Of a stretch of 24,157 nt of DNA, positions 9,270 through 18,166 are shown in pieces. Numbering within the stretch: position 1 is the first letter of the stretch; each line of letters opens with the position of its first letter. The stretch lies in contig QXVZ01015602.1 in assembly GCA_008931825.1 (NCBI GenBank), forward strand, positions 1-24,157, written 5' to 3'. The notes below the pieces were generated by a model. It did no database searches and was not told where the DNA came from. It worked only from the letters and a program-made list of their open reading frames with translations. A program made the position numbers and the translations under genes. This DNA is from Phallusia fumigata. Taxonomy: Eukaryota; Chordata; Ascidiacea; Phlebobranchia; Ascidiidae.

Positions 9270-11762
9270 ATGAATTCGCCGTACAATAATGCTCCACCGC
9301 CGCCCACACAGCAGACCTGTCCAACTTTTGGAAAAGGTCGTGGAACAAGAAAAAAGCGAAAACAACAGGATACAACGGGAGGAAGCACAAATAAAAAGAG
9401 CAAAATAGAAATTCCATATAATCAGGTTTTAAACTGTTTGAGCCTTTAAAAAATAACAACATTTTTATATTTTTTGGGCACTTCTTTGTGAATGTATATC
9501 TTCAAGTGAAAACTTGATCTGTGTAATCTTCAAATAGTTTTGACTGGGTTTCTGCAAAATTGAACTGGATTTCTATACTTAATCAATATATTCTGTTTTG
9601 TTAACATTGTAATTGACACCCTGTTAAAAACCAATAATTAGGCAGTATTTTAGTCATTGCACCAAAACTTTTCATAATCCAATCCATGTTACGCATATAG
9701 AGGCTGCCGTCTCATGGATTTCCATTGGAACATCCTTTCAACAAAGATGGTTACCGCTATATATTAGCTGAACCTGACCCCCATATCCCTGACAATGATC
9801 CAGACCCAGACTGTCCTGGTAAACCAATACCAGGAAAGCTGTACAGGCAGTGGCTGCATGACAAAATTTTGCTGACACTTCATGACCGGTAGGTACCAAA
9901 CACATGCACAAACATAGCAATTCATAGTGCTGACACTTGAAGACAAGGTTTGTGGCATAAAGTTTTTTATGTCTTACCCCTTTCTGTTTCTATGAAACAC
10001 AATTTCACATGTTGTTTTTATTTTGGTTTCAGTGCACCCCAGTTGAAGATTTCTGATGATAGACTAACAGTGACTGGAGAAAAGGGCTATGCAATGGTTA
10101 GGGCATCACATTGGCTAAGGGAGGGTGGATGGTATTATGAAGTTACTGTTAACGACATGCCCAATGATTCAGCAACAAGGCTTGGGTGGTCACAAAAGCT
10201 CGGCAATCTACAAGCTCCTTTGGGCTATGATAAGTTCAGCTATTCTTGGCGAAGCAGGAAAGGAACCAGGTAGAAATAAAGATAATCTTCTTTACTTGTT
10301 ACTTTTTCTAAACATATGGTAAATGTATGAACTATATCAATGCTTTTTGGCAATGTGGTGTTTAATTGGGACTGACCATGCAATAGTTTCTCTGTGCTTA
10401 CCAGCTTTTGTAAGCACTTAGCTGAAAAATTCAGATTGTAATAAACCATGTATTTTTCCCAAACTAATTTTGGACATAGCCTTATTAGTTCCAAACAATG
10501 AAAGTCAAACCATGCTGGGTCAATAGTTGAGCAGAGCAGTGTTGTTTTGTCACTGTATAACCTTGTTGTTAAAAAACCTAGCAATGTATGTTCTGGGCCA
10601 AGTCAATGCTAATTTTTGCATTACTTCATTTTTACAGATTTCATCAGAGCAGAGGTAAACATTACAGTGAGGGTGGATATGGCAAAGGTGATGTGTTAGG
10701 TTTTTACATCTACCTACCCCCAACACCTCAGTCCAGACAACTACCTGACACATGTAAAGATAATGCCCTCATAAAATTCAAGAGCTTCTTTTACTTTGAG
10801 GAAAAGGTACTTTGTTTATGTAATTTCTTAAATGTGTGCCAACCATTTTTTAAAACAGCTTGAAGGGTGTTTTTTACCAGTGGACTCATGACTATAATTA
10901 TTGGCTTATGTTTTCGTAACAACTTTGTAACTTAAGAAAGTAGCATTTAAAACTTTTTTAGTTTTATTCATTAAACTACACAGTTTTCATTAGGCTAATT
11001 CTACACACTATAAAGAGTTCATGTGTAGTAGGGGCTTTACATTCTGTTTAAACCAAGGTCTGTACTTAACTCTCTTAATTATACTTATTATTATAATTTT
11101 TCAATTCATCCCTAGGATGAAGTGGAGCAGACAGAAAAATCNGGCATTGAAAATATATCCAATGTAATAAAGAAAATGGTATTTGTGGAGAACATCATTT
11201 TGAGGTGGTAGTGCCCCCCCCCCCCCCATATGGAGAACGCCACCTCTCTAGTGTTTTCACAGGAACTTTGCAACCCAAGAAAGTGGCATTCAAAAGTTTT
11301 TTGCTTTGTTCATTACACTAAATACAATTTTCGTTAGATTAATACTACACACTGTAGTCCATGTGTAGTAGGGGCTTTACATTCTGTAAGGTCTCTATCT
11401 TAACTCCCTTAACCTATACTTATTATTATAATTTTTCTATTCACCCCTAGGATGAAGTGGAGCAGACAGAAAAATCACTGACACCTGTGAACGGATCTTA
11501 CATGGAGTTTTTTAAGAATGGCAAATCACAGGGAAAGGCTTGGCAAAATGAGATTTTTTGTGGTGCATACCACCCTTGTATGTCTCTGTACAAATCATCA
11601 ACAATTACAGTCAATTTTGGGCCATCGTTTAAATTTCCATCTCCTAAATCTCTTGTACCTTGCAAGCCTTTCAGTGACAGAGCATTCAACTCTATGATAG
11701 AGTGCTGTGTTTCTGATCTTTTGTATGCTGTTGAGTTGGAGGTTGAAGGTGAAAAATTGTGA
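9270..11762 (+). CDS. ASH2L: ASH2L, SET1/MLL complex core subunit (SPRY part only), five exons
   Basis: ASH2L is part of the WRAD module that activates SET1/MLL H3K4 methyltransferases in the nucleus. Exons are 9270-9425, 9701-9888, 10033-10269, 10638-10806 and 11451-11762, all with GT-AG introns and matching phases, giving 353 residues. Residues 1-52 are a basic, low-complexity stub ([13 protein letters not shown]), as precedes the SPRY domain in animals. The segment [18 protein letters not shown] follows, then the split SPRY domain from about residue 120 ([44 protein letters not shown]). The C-terminal helix [13 protein letters not shown] matches the DPY30-binding region. The ATG at 9270 is preceded in frame by TGA nine codons upstream. 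Human ASH2L also has an N-terminal zinc-finger/winged-helix DNA-binding part, which I could not find here. The 5' part of the last exon is duplicated at 11116-11141. Confidence 0.93.
10910..11141 (+). repeat. Duplicate of ASH2L intron 4 end plus first 26 bases of exon 5 (copy 1)
   Basis: This block repeats 11253-11476 in direct orientation. The last 26 bases, including the CCTAG acceptor and the start of exon 5 (DEVEQTEKS), are identical apart from the following N. The intronic part is more diverged, roughly 15-20% by eye, with small indels. The copy stops exactly at the single N at 11142. If spliced in, the frame would run 22 codons past the N and stop at 11209-11211. This is either a true tandem duplication or the unmerged end of a contig from the other haplotype. 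Confidence 0.85.
11214..11227. repeat. Homopolymer run of 14 C
   Basis: A C14 tract lies inside a 110-base segment (11143-11252) that separates the two ASH2L exon 5 copies and matches neither. Seven-base inverted repeats (GAGGTGG at 11202-11208 and CCACCTC near 11240-11246) flank it. Confidence 0.95.
11253..11476 (+). repeat. Second copy of the ASH2L intron 4/exon 5 block (functional exon 5)
   Basis: This is the direct repeat partner of 10910-11141. It continues into the complete exon 5, so it is the copy used for the ASH2L reading frame. A shared landmark is GTGTAGTAGGGGCTTTACAT in the intron. Confidence 0.85.
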
Positions 11763-11942
11763 AATACAGTGAAAATTCCCCCAAAAAATTTGCCAGTTGG
11801 ATGTGTACTACAACGGTTTGGGTGTATGTTTAAGCATGACACAACAGGTGAAGGTGTATATATATACAAGTATATATAGCAAACCTGCATCTTTGATAAC
11901 CTGCTATATCGGTTTTGCTATTTAACCAGAAATCATTTGAAC

Positions 11943-11948
11943 ATTAAA
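11943..11948 (+). terminator. Candidate ASH2L polyadenylation signal (ATTAAA)
   Basis: ATTAAA lies about 180 bases after the ASH2L stop. The nearby TATATATATA tract (about 11856-11876) is simple sequence. The DOLK signal on the other strand is only about 75 bases further on. Confidence 0.45.
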
Positions 11949-12023
11949 GTGCACATTGAATTGTCTCAATGTTCAGGATAAGTTTCTATTGCTTGAAAAC
12001 TGCCTTTGTTATGTAATACAAAC

Positions 12024-12029
12024 TTTATT
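12024..12029 (-). terminator. Candidate DOLK polyadenylation signal (AATAAA on minus strand)
   Basis: TTTATT on the plus strand gives AATAAA on the minus strand, about 50 bases after the DOLK stop. This gives a very short 3' UTR that stops just short of the ASH2L 3' end. Confidence 0.55.
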
Positions 12030-12077
12030 TTGAATCAGAAAAGTTGCTCCTGTACAGACAAGCACACAGCACACTGA

Positions 12078-13577
12078 TTAAATGATGTCTAGTAAAAAAT
12101 ACACAAGCAATGGAACTACAAGGTTGTCCACCTCGTGTGTGTAGGCTTCAATTAGCGCACCAACAATGATGGCCAGGATTACATTGGGCGAACCATTGTC
12201 AATGTTTCCTGAGAGGGTCAATGCATAAACAAACAGAACTTGTGCAAGGATGGAAGCTAGTGTCCCCTCAACAGTCTTTCGCCTCTTTGGAAAGTTTAAT
12301 GTCCCATACAGAGAACCACAAACTGAAGCCATGGCATCACCAATTCCAACAGATATAATTCCACTGTATGAAGCTATTGGTGGTAGGCGGTGTGTTTCCA
12401 CAAGAATATCTGGGTCTTTGGCACAAGATAACCACAATGGAAGCGACATCCCTAGTAGCAGGTAAATAGGTGTCAACACCAAGGATCCAGTGTCTTGTGT
12501 GCTTTTGAAGCGATGAAACTGACGATGCAGTAGGTAGCCTACTGGTTCAATTTGAAAGGCTTGCATAGTACCAGCGACAAGGAACAGAACTGCCACAAAC
12601 ACAGAGCAAATAAACAACAGCGGAATATCATACATAAACCCAGGAATGTAAACCAAAAGAATAAATAAATGAAAAACCTTACGCTCCATTGTGGTGGCTT
12701 TGCCCTTCCTAGATCGCACTACAACAAACACTAAGCAAAGTATGGAAATAAAAAGCCAAAATATCAGCAATCTCAGTCTCTGCGGGTAGTTAGACATGAA
12801 AAACTTCACAGCAAATAACATACAATCAACTACCCATGGGGTGTGAAGTACACAAAATACAACCAGAACGAAAAGTGTAAGGGTATAAAAAATAACTGTT
12901 CTAGTTGTGATGGCATGAAAGATACAAAACAGAGACATTGACACAAATACTAAAAATATTGTTATTTTTGCAACTACAAGAGAAATTTCAACCAAAGTAT
13001 TTGAGTTTTCCAGCTCATATGTTGAGTCAGTAAAGTTGCAAAGCACAGTTACCATCTGACTAACAAGAATAGATTCACCGATAGAAAAGCTCCCAGGGGA
13101 AGACATTAAACATACAACAAACACAATGAAAAACAACACAAAGTTTACCACACATATCAATAAAGGAGGTGTGTCTGAAAAAAACTTAGTGGTGTCAAAT
13201 GAACATCCATGGACACAGAAAAATATTGTACCAGCAACAAAAACAATTGAAATAATTCTAGGCACCAACTTCATTCTGGCCAAAATTGGTATTGTCGCTA
13301 CACAGAGCAGTGAAAAATACAAAGACATTTGCACAACAGACGAGGATTTGTCATCAATAAACAGAATTGCAGGAAAAACAACACAACCATAGAATGGTAA
13401 AATGTCTGCTCCTTGTCTGGAATATTGTTTTATCCATGACGGCAATCTGAGTCTTGATAGTTGCAAAATAGCACATGCAATAGTCAGCAGTGCAAGTATT
13501 TTGATGTCACAAATATATCTGGCAGGGTGGTTTACCACCATAAATGCTTGAGAAGCAACAAGCAGTACAGTCTCCAT
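12078..13577 (-). CDS. DOLK: Dolichol kinase (DOLK), intronless
   Basis: DOLK uses CTP to phosphorylate dolichol in the ER membrane. This is the last step making dolichyl phosphate, the lipid carrier for N-glycans, C- and O-mannosylation and GPI anchors. The protein is 499 residues (about 538 in human) and almost entirely hydrophobic, with a dozen or more likely membrane spans. Family motifs are in order: GESILV near 167-172, ERKVFHLF near 298-305 followed by YIPGFMYD, LVLTPIYLLLGMSLPLWL at 366-383, and the CTP-binding region GIGDAMAS at 411-418 with KRRKTVEGT at 431-439. Near the end, EAYTHEVDNLVVPL matches the conserved EAYTxxxDNLxxPL. The human gene is also a single exon, so the lack of introns is normal here. 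A short out-of-frame ATG lies 22 bases upstream of the start. Confidence 0.95.
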   Translation of the reverse strand: METVLLVASQAFMVVNHPARYICDIKILALLTIACAILQLSRLRLPSWIKQYSRQGADILPFYGCVVFPAILFIDDKSSSVVQMSLYFSLLCVATIPILARMKLVPRIISIVFVAGTIFFCVHGCSFDTTKFFSDTPPLLICVVNFVLFFIVFVVCLMSSPGSFSIGESILVSQMVTVLCNFTDSTYELENSNTLVEISLVVAKITIFLVFVSMSLFCIFHAITTRTVIFYTLTLFVLVVFCVLHTPWVVDCMLFAVKFFMSNYPQRLRLLIFWLFISILCLVFVVVRSRKGKATTMERKVFHLFILLVYIPGFMYDIPLLFICSVFVAVLFLVAGTMQAFQIEPVGYLLHRQFHRFKSTQDTGSLVLTPIYLLLGMSLPLWLSCAKDPDILVETHRLPPIASYSGIISVGIGDAMASVCGSLYGTLNFPKRRKTVEGTLASILAQVLFVYALTLSGNIDNGSPNVILAIIVGALIEAYTHEVDNLVVPLLVYFLLDII

Positions 13578-14753
13578 GTTTTAATTTGCTTCCATGCATT
13601 GAAGGAAAATTCAGAAAATTTATGTCCACATTTGAGAATAATCAACAACCAAGGTGCATCATGGCCTGATAGCAAATCTGTCAAATTTCACAATAACCTA
13701 TAGCAAACAAGAAGCTTTTAAAACAAACTTTACACAAATTGCTTTGTAAAATTGATTAGGCAACATAAGCATTAGAATGATTTATTTCTGCTAATCAATA
13801 AAATCTAAAATTTTTTTGGAGCCTTAGAGCTCCCCAAGAAAAAAAGTTCCCAACAGAAAAAAACTCAAAAGTATTCATAAACATATAATCATAAAAAAGT
13901 ATGTGAAAAAGACTTTCTATAGAAATAGATATTTCAGTCACGTTTGGTTTAAAAGTCTGATCATATTATGTAGGGTCAGGAATCAAGATTTATAACCGTC
14001 GTTTTTTCCAGTCAAAAGAGAAAGCAAGGACACACTTTAGTTCTTGGCATGCATCCCAGCAAGCTTTTCGTGATGGGTTACACTTGAATTTAGCAAAGTA
14101 AATATTGCTAAAACCGTCTTAGGTCACTACTGCCGATTGTGGTACGATGAACGTTAAGCTGACCAATAGTAACACCCTGATTGCTGCTTTGCTGATGCTG
14201 ACCGGGTCAAACTCAGACCCAACCCAGCCATGATACGATTGACACCAATTGCTATACTGCTTCTCAAATCTCAAAGCCACACGGTACATATTTCACAATT
14301 AGGTATGCATTATATTACTAAGTGGTGGCCAACCACAACGCCATTCATTTAAAAGTTACTATGCGGCGCGCGATGTACGCTAGTCACTGATTTATCATGC
14401 TCGTTAACAACGAGAAAGGTGGGAAATCGTTCTCAATACACATGATCGCTGGAATCCGCAAGATGGCACAAATCAGTGATATTGGATTAGAAAATAAGAT
14501 TTTTCAATTTTATTATTTGCAGATTTATTATGGAGAAAATAAGAAAATAAGATTTATTATGTATAAGAGATGTAAAAATCAAAATAAAAGCAAACCAAGA
14601 AATATAGGCTAATGTGTGTAGATTGGTGTGGAAATCACATTGCTGTTTAGTTGGATTTCGGAAGCCAGATAAAGGAAGGAAAGAGCCGATCCAGGGGCTG
14701 CCGACCGCCAGACTGGCCCACAATTATCTGTTAACAAAATAATTCTACCAAAC

Positions 14754-14989
14754 CAGTGGTTTTAGAACGATTTTGTTCCGTGGCCCACATGTACCAAAAA
14801 GTGGTTGTAAAAAATAACAACGATTGCTTAAACCAATTTCTTTCAATGAAAACGTTTATTAAATGATTACATTCACTGACTGAAAACTAGTTAAACAACT
14901 TTGAATGATTGATCAGCAAAACCTGACCATTGAAAATGTACTTAATTGTGGCCCACTGCTTGGCCATGAACCACAGTTTAAAATCGGTG
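14754..14989. mobile_element. Degenerate hAT-like MITE, about 236 bp
   Basis: The left end reads CAGTGGTTTTAGAACGATTT and then CCGTGGCCCACATGTACC. The right end, read in reverse complement, is CACCGATTTTAAACTGTGG followed by a GTGGGCCACAA block. The two ends form an imperfect terminal inverted repeat with matching subterminal GTGGCCCAC boxes, in the style of non-autonomous hAT elements. It has no coding capacity. I could not see an 8-bp target-site duplication, so the edges are approximate. Confidence 0.5.
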
Positions 14990-15159
14990 TTGCGTTGACA
15001 ATACAAATGTCTCGTTAAGTGTCTTCTATTTGTGAGAAAGGACAGAAAACTATTTGATTACCGTGTGTATTAAAACATAAAATCAAAAATAAGAAAAAAA
15101 GGGATTTTTTCCCAACCCATCCTAAACGCTGATTATTGAAAGTAATTTTTACGAATCAC

Positions 15160-15370
15160 TGTAGCGAGACGAGGTGTGACGGCGACGCCCTACGTCATGT
15201 CGCATTGTGAAGAAGTGATAAATAATCAAGTTGGTTCTTTGTCGAACGACAAGCTGCGAAAATTCGGAAATACAGTAAAAGGAAATGTGTCAACTGCGTG
15301 TTAACGAAAATATGCTGTGTTTCCGCATACTGCGATTCGAAAGCGCGCGTTTTTTGTTCGTGTTGTGTCA
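15160..15370. promoter_or_regulatory. CpG-richer patch, possible Rap2 promoter / 5' UTR exon
   Basis: Against AT-rich surroundings this stretch has clustered CpG (GAGACGAGGTGTGACGGCGA and, near 15340-15350, AAAGCGCGCG). It also has a CRE-like TACGTCAT at 15191-15198. It lies upstream of the Rap2 5'-UTR splice acceptor (16920), where a promoter with a non-coding first exon would be expected. A 35-codon open frame at 15198 resembles nothing known. Confidence 0.25.
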
Positions 15371-16906
15371 TAAACTTATGTAAAAGTACAGATATATTGA
15401 GAGTCTGACATATGAACACTTGGTTAACACGCATTATTACTGTTTTAGAAAATCTCGTTGTGGATAGTGGATTCACTTCAACGAGGTTAGGTCAGGCTGT
15501 TTCATATCAGTCATGTGTTTGCTGTAAATTTCATCTGAAATCTTAGTTGCTTTAACACAGTTCACAAATATCAAGTGTTTGTAATTTTTTTTAACACTTG
15601 GGATTTGACGATAAACTAGTTTTTTAATTTGTTAATTTAATCTTTAGAAAGTTTCTTGTAAAATCTAAAAGCTACTTGAAAAACTAGCTATAACCTTGGT
15701 TTCTGGGAAAACTCTTTAAGCAATTAGTTTGCTTTGTGTAGGTGATACCGCTGCTGTAATTGCTTTAAAAAGCATAGAAAGGTTTGGTTATAAATTACAC
15801 GAGGATCACCTGTTTAATACATTGAGCACAAACTGATTAAGCAACTCAGGTCAGTGTCATTGTAATGAAAATCATCTGTTTTGATCACAAGCCATATCAG
15901 GTCTGTCTGATCTGACAATTGTGATCAAAAGATCTCACAGAAATACAAGAGGCCAGGTTACATCACATTTTGTTGATTTTAGACGTGATTGAATACTAAT
16001 TGAGAATGATATCTTATAAAGGCAAACAAACAATACATGTGTTAGGCAAAATGATGAAAAACAAAATGCTATTAGAGGTTTTTCTTTTATCCTGTTTGTT
16101 TTAATGAATTTTATTGCCTAATATAACACTTTTGGTTTCAACTTCAAAATGAAAAGTCATAAAACTATATTGTGGTCTGTTGTTACTATCTTTGAATAGT
16201 TGTAAAATATTAAGTTGTATTTTAGAGTGACATGTTGCCACTTTCGCTGCCAACCAACACACATTTACAGTTAACCATTTTTCCACAGAGTGCCACACCA
16301 CATATATTTTTGGTTTTGTGTTTTTTTTTACAGTTTTGTATGCCAAACAAAATAAATTACATGAATTTTCTTTTAGTAAAACTTGGCACCTATCTTATAT
16401 GTATATTTGTGACAACATGTTCTGTTACATAACCAGTTTATAGAGTTAAGTAAGCATGCAATAAATTCCAGTAGTAGTTACCTTTTTTTGCTTTTACTGT
16501 TTAAACCTTAAACCAAATTTAAACAATAACATTGTAGTCCTTAAAAAAACGAAAGTTTGAAGCTGAAGTTCAAAAATGTGTACCTGGCCGTATTCCTAAA
16601 CCATGAATCATTAACTTGCACTTGGCGCGTACTTAAGCACTACTAGTCGGTTGTTAGTGGGATGTTTGCTATTGGTATCTATGGTGTTTGTGTTTCTCAT
16701 GTTATCTGTCTAAGCTGCTAAAGATTGTCAATCAGGCTAATGATTTATTTTCTGGCCAATCTGTATTGATATTGGCAATGTCGACATTTATTATTTTGTG
16801 TTTTGCATTGTCACCTACTTTTAAATGTCACCCTTTTTTAATTAGTACAATGTTTATTAAGGTGCAAAGTTTGTGGTAAGTTGAAAAAAATCTTAAGAAG
16901 ACCTTG

Positions 16907-16920
16907 TTTTCTAATTTCAG
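16907..16920 (+). promoter_or_regulatory. 3' splice acceptor in Rap2 5' UTR, copy A
   Basis: TTTTCTAATTTCAG is a strong acceptor 150 bases upstream of the Rap2 ATG. It implies a non-coding upstream exon or a spliced leader. The same site is found in copy B with its AG at 18758-18759. Confidence 0.4.
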
Positions 16921-17069
16921 ACTTATTCCTTTACACTTTTCACTTAGTGGCTCTTTTAATACATTTTATTAACTTGGTTGGTTTTTTGCTACTGAAACAT
17001 TTGACTGCCAGTTGGTGATGTTGAAAACGCACTGATCTTCAACTTGGATAAAAATACATTCGCCAAACA

Positions 17070-17191
17070 ATGAAGGAATTTAAAGTTGTCGTCCTTGGAT
17101 CTGGCGGAGTTGGGAAAAGTGCCTTAACTGTCCAGTTTGTCACTGGAACTTTTGCTGAAAAATATGACCCCACCATTGAGGATTTCTACAG
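17070..17191 (+). CDS. Rap2 first coding exon, copy A (duplicate)
   Basis: The exon encodes 40 residues plus two bases of Arg41, followed by donor GTACAT. It begins [19 protein letters not shown], with the P-loop at residues 10-17, and continues to the effector loop YDPTIEDFY. It differs from copy B (18910-19031) by a single synonymous change (AAA/AAG at Lys31), so the two exons give identical protein. Both could in principle splice to the second exon at 20613 with the same phase. It is most likely an allelic or duplicate copy of the same exon, not a second gene, because no separate downstream exons accompany it. Confidence 0.85.
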
Positions 17192-18165
17192 GTACATAAG
17201 TAACTACTCCTAAACAGACTTAACCACTGACTAACTTTTTTATGTTTTCTTGTATTAAACACCAAATTTCTGTTTATATACTCTCATTTCATTCTTACTT
17301 AGGGTGGTAAGTTTTATTTTCCAAGTTGAAAAAAAACGGCAAAACTACCCAAAATTGTTTACATTGCTATACAAGGTTAGTCAGTATTTGACAAATGTTA
17401 AGTATTTCACATTTCACTGTCCAAACAAAGAATTTGTTAAAAAAGAAATTTGTTTTGAAAATTAAAAATTTCCAAAACACTTTTAAGAGTTTTTTAACCT
17501 TTGAACATGGCTAAAATCTAAGTATTGTTTACAATATGATATACAATATGACATTGTTCGAAATATAATATTACAAAACAACTGTCAATTCTGGAAATAT
17601 GACAAGCATACTGTGTAAATATTTGTCAGCCTTTGTTTTTCACAGCCACTATTGTGTGGTTTATAGTTCCTGAACAATGGACTACTGTGTGTATGGTGTG
17701 TTGTGGTTGTGGATGTTAGAAGGTTGCGCAGTACTATGAACTCTGAGTTCTATTTGTTGTTAAATTTGAGAGGTAAATATAATGCTCAGGCATCTCATGT
17801 ATGCCATTCAACATCTAATTAGGGTAACCCAGTTTATCTGGACATCAAAGTGGGGTTGTGTGCACTATACACAAGAACTTTAAAGTTGGATTTTTTTGCG
17901 TTTTAGCACACAAAATAAATTGTATTCTATAATTTAGATTATTGAATGTACCAAAATGTGCAACACAATATTAGCTTACTACCTAATGAAGTTTCATAAC
18001 TTGATTGGTTTCGATACATATTGTAATGGTACATGCAATAGTTACATGAGATAATGACCTGAAATATGTGAACTTGAGATAATGACCTGAATATGGTAAA
18101 AAACAACTGTCCTTGAAATGAAAGACAAGTTTTAACAACATGATGTACCTTCTTTAACCCGCTGT

Positions 18166-18166
18166 N
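18166..18166. other. Single N at the duplication junction
   Basis: The ambiguous base sits exactly between the end of copy A and the start of copy B. Other single N positions in the window are 11142 (also a duplication junction), 20916 and 21647. This suggests that contig joins may be marked by one N. Confidence 0.9.

Larger units (their letters stand above)
13578..16323. other. Intergenic region between DOLK and Rap2
   Basis: No conserved exon was recognised on either strand. The stretch contains a hAT-like MITE (14754-14989) and a CpG-richer patch (about 15160-15370). The remainder is AT-rich unique sequence. DOLK and Rap2 point away from each other, so both 5' control regions should lie here. 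Confidence 0.5.
16324..18165 (+). repeat. Tandem duplication, copy A (1.84 kb), with Rap2 exon 1
   Basis: This block is repeated directly and almost immediately as 18167-20062. Identity is roughly 95% or more by eye, across intronic and upstream DNA as well as the exon. The copy ends with CTTTAACCCGCTGT directly at the single N at 18166. The same bases end copy B at 20062 and continue there into new sequence. Confidence 0.95.

Noticed and set aside
11498..11890. 130-codon minus-strand ORF over ASH2L exon 5
   Set aside because: It is a shadow of the conserved SPRY exon on the other strand, running into a TATATA tract.
14140..14250. tRNA-like short palindromes (GGGTCAAACTCAGACCC)
   Set aside because: No cloverleaf with D-loop and T-loop consensus could be built around them.
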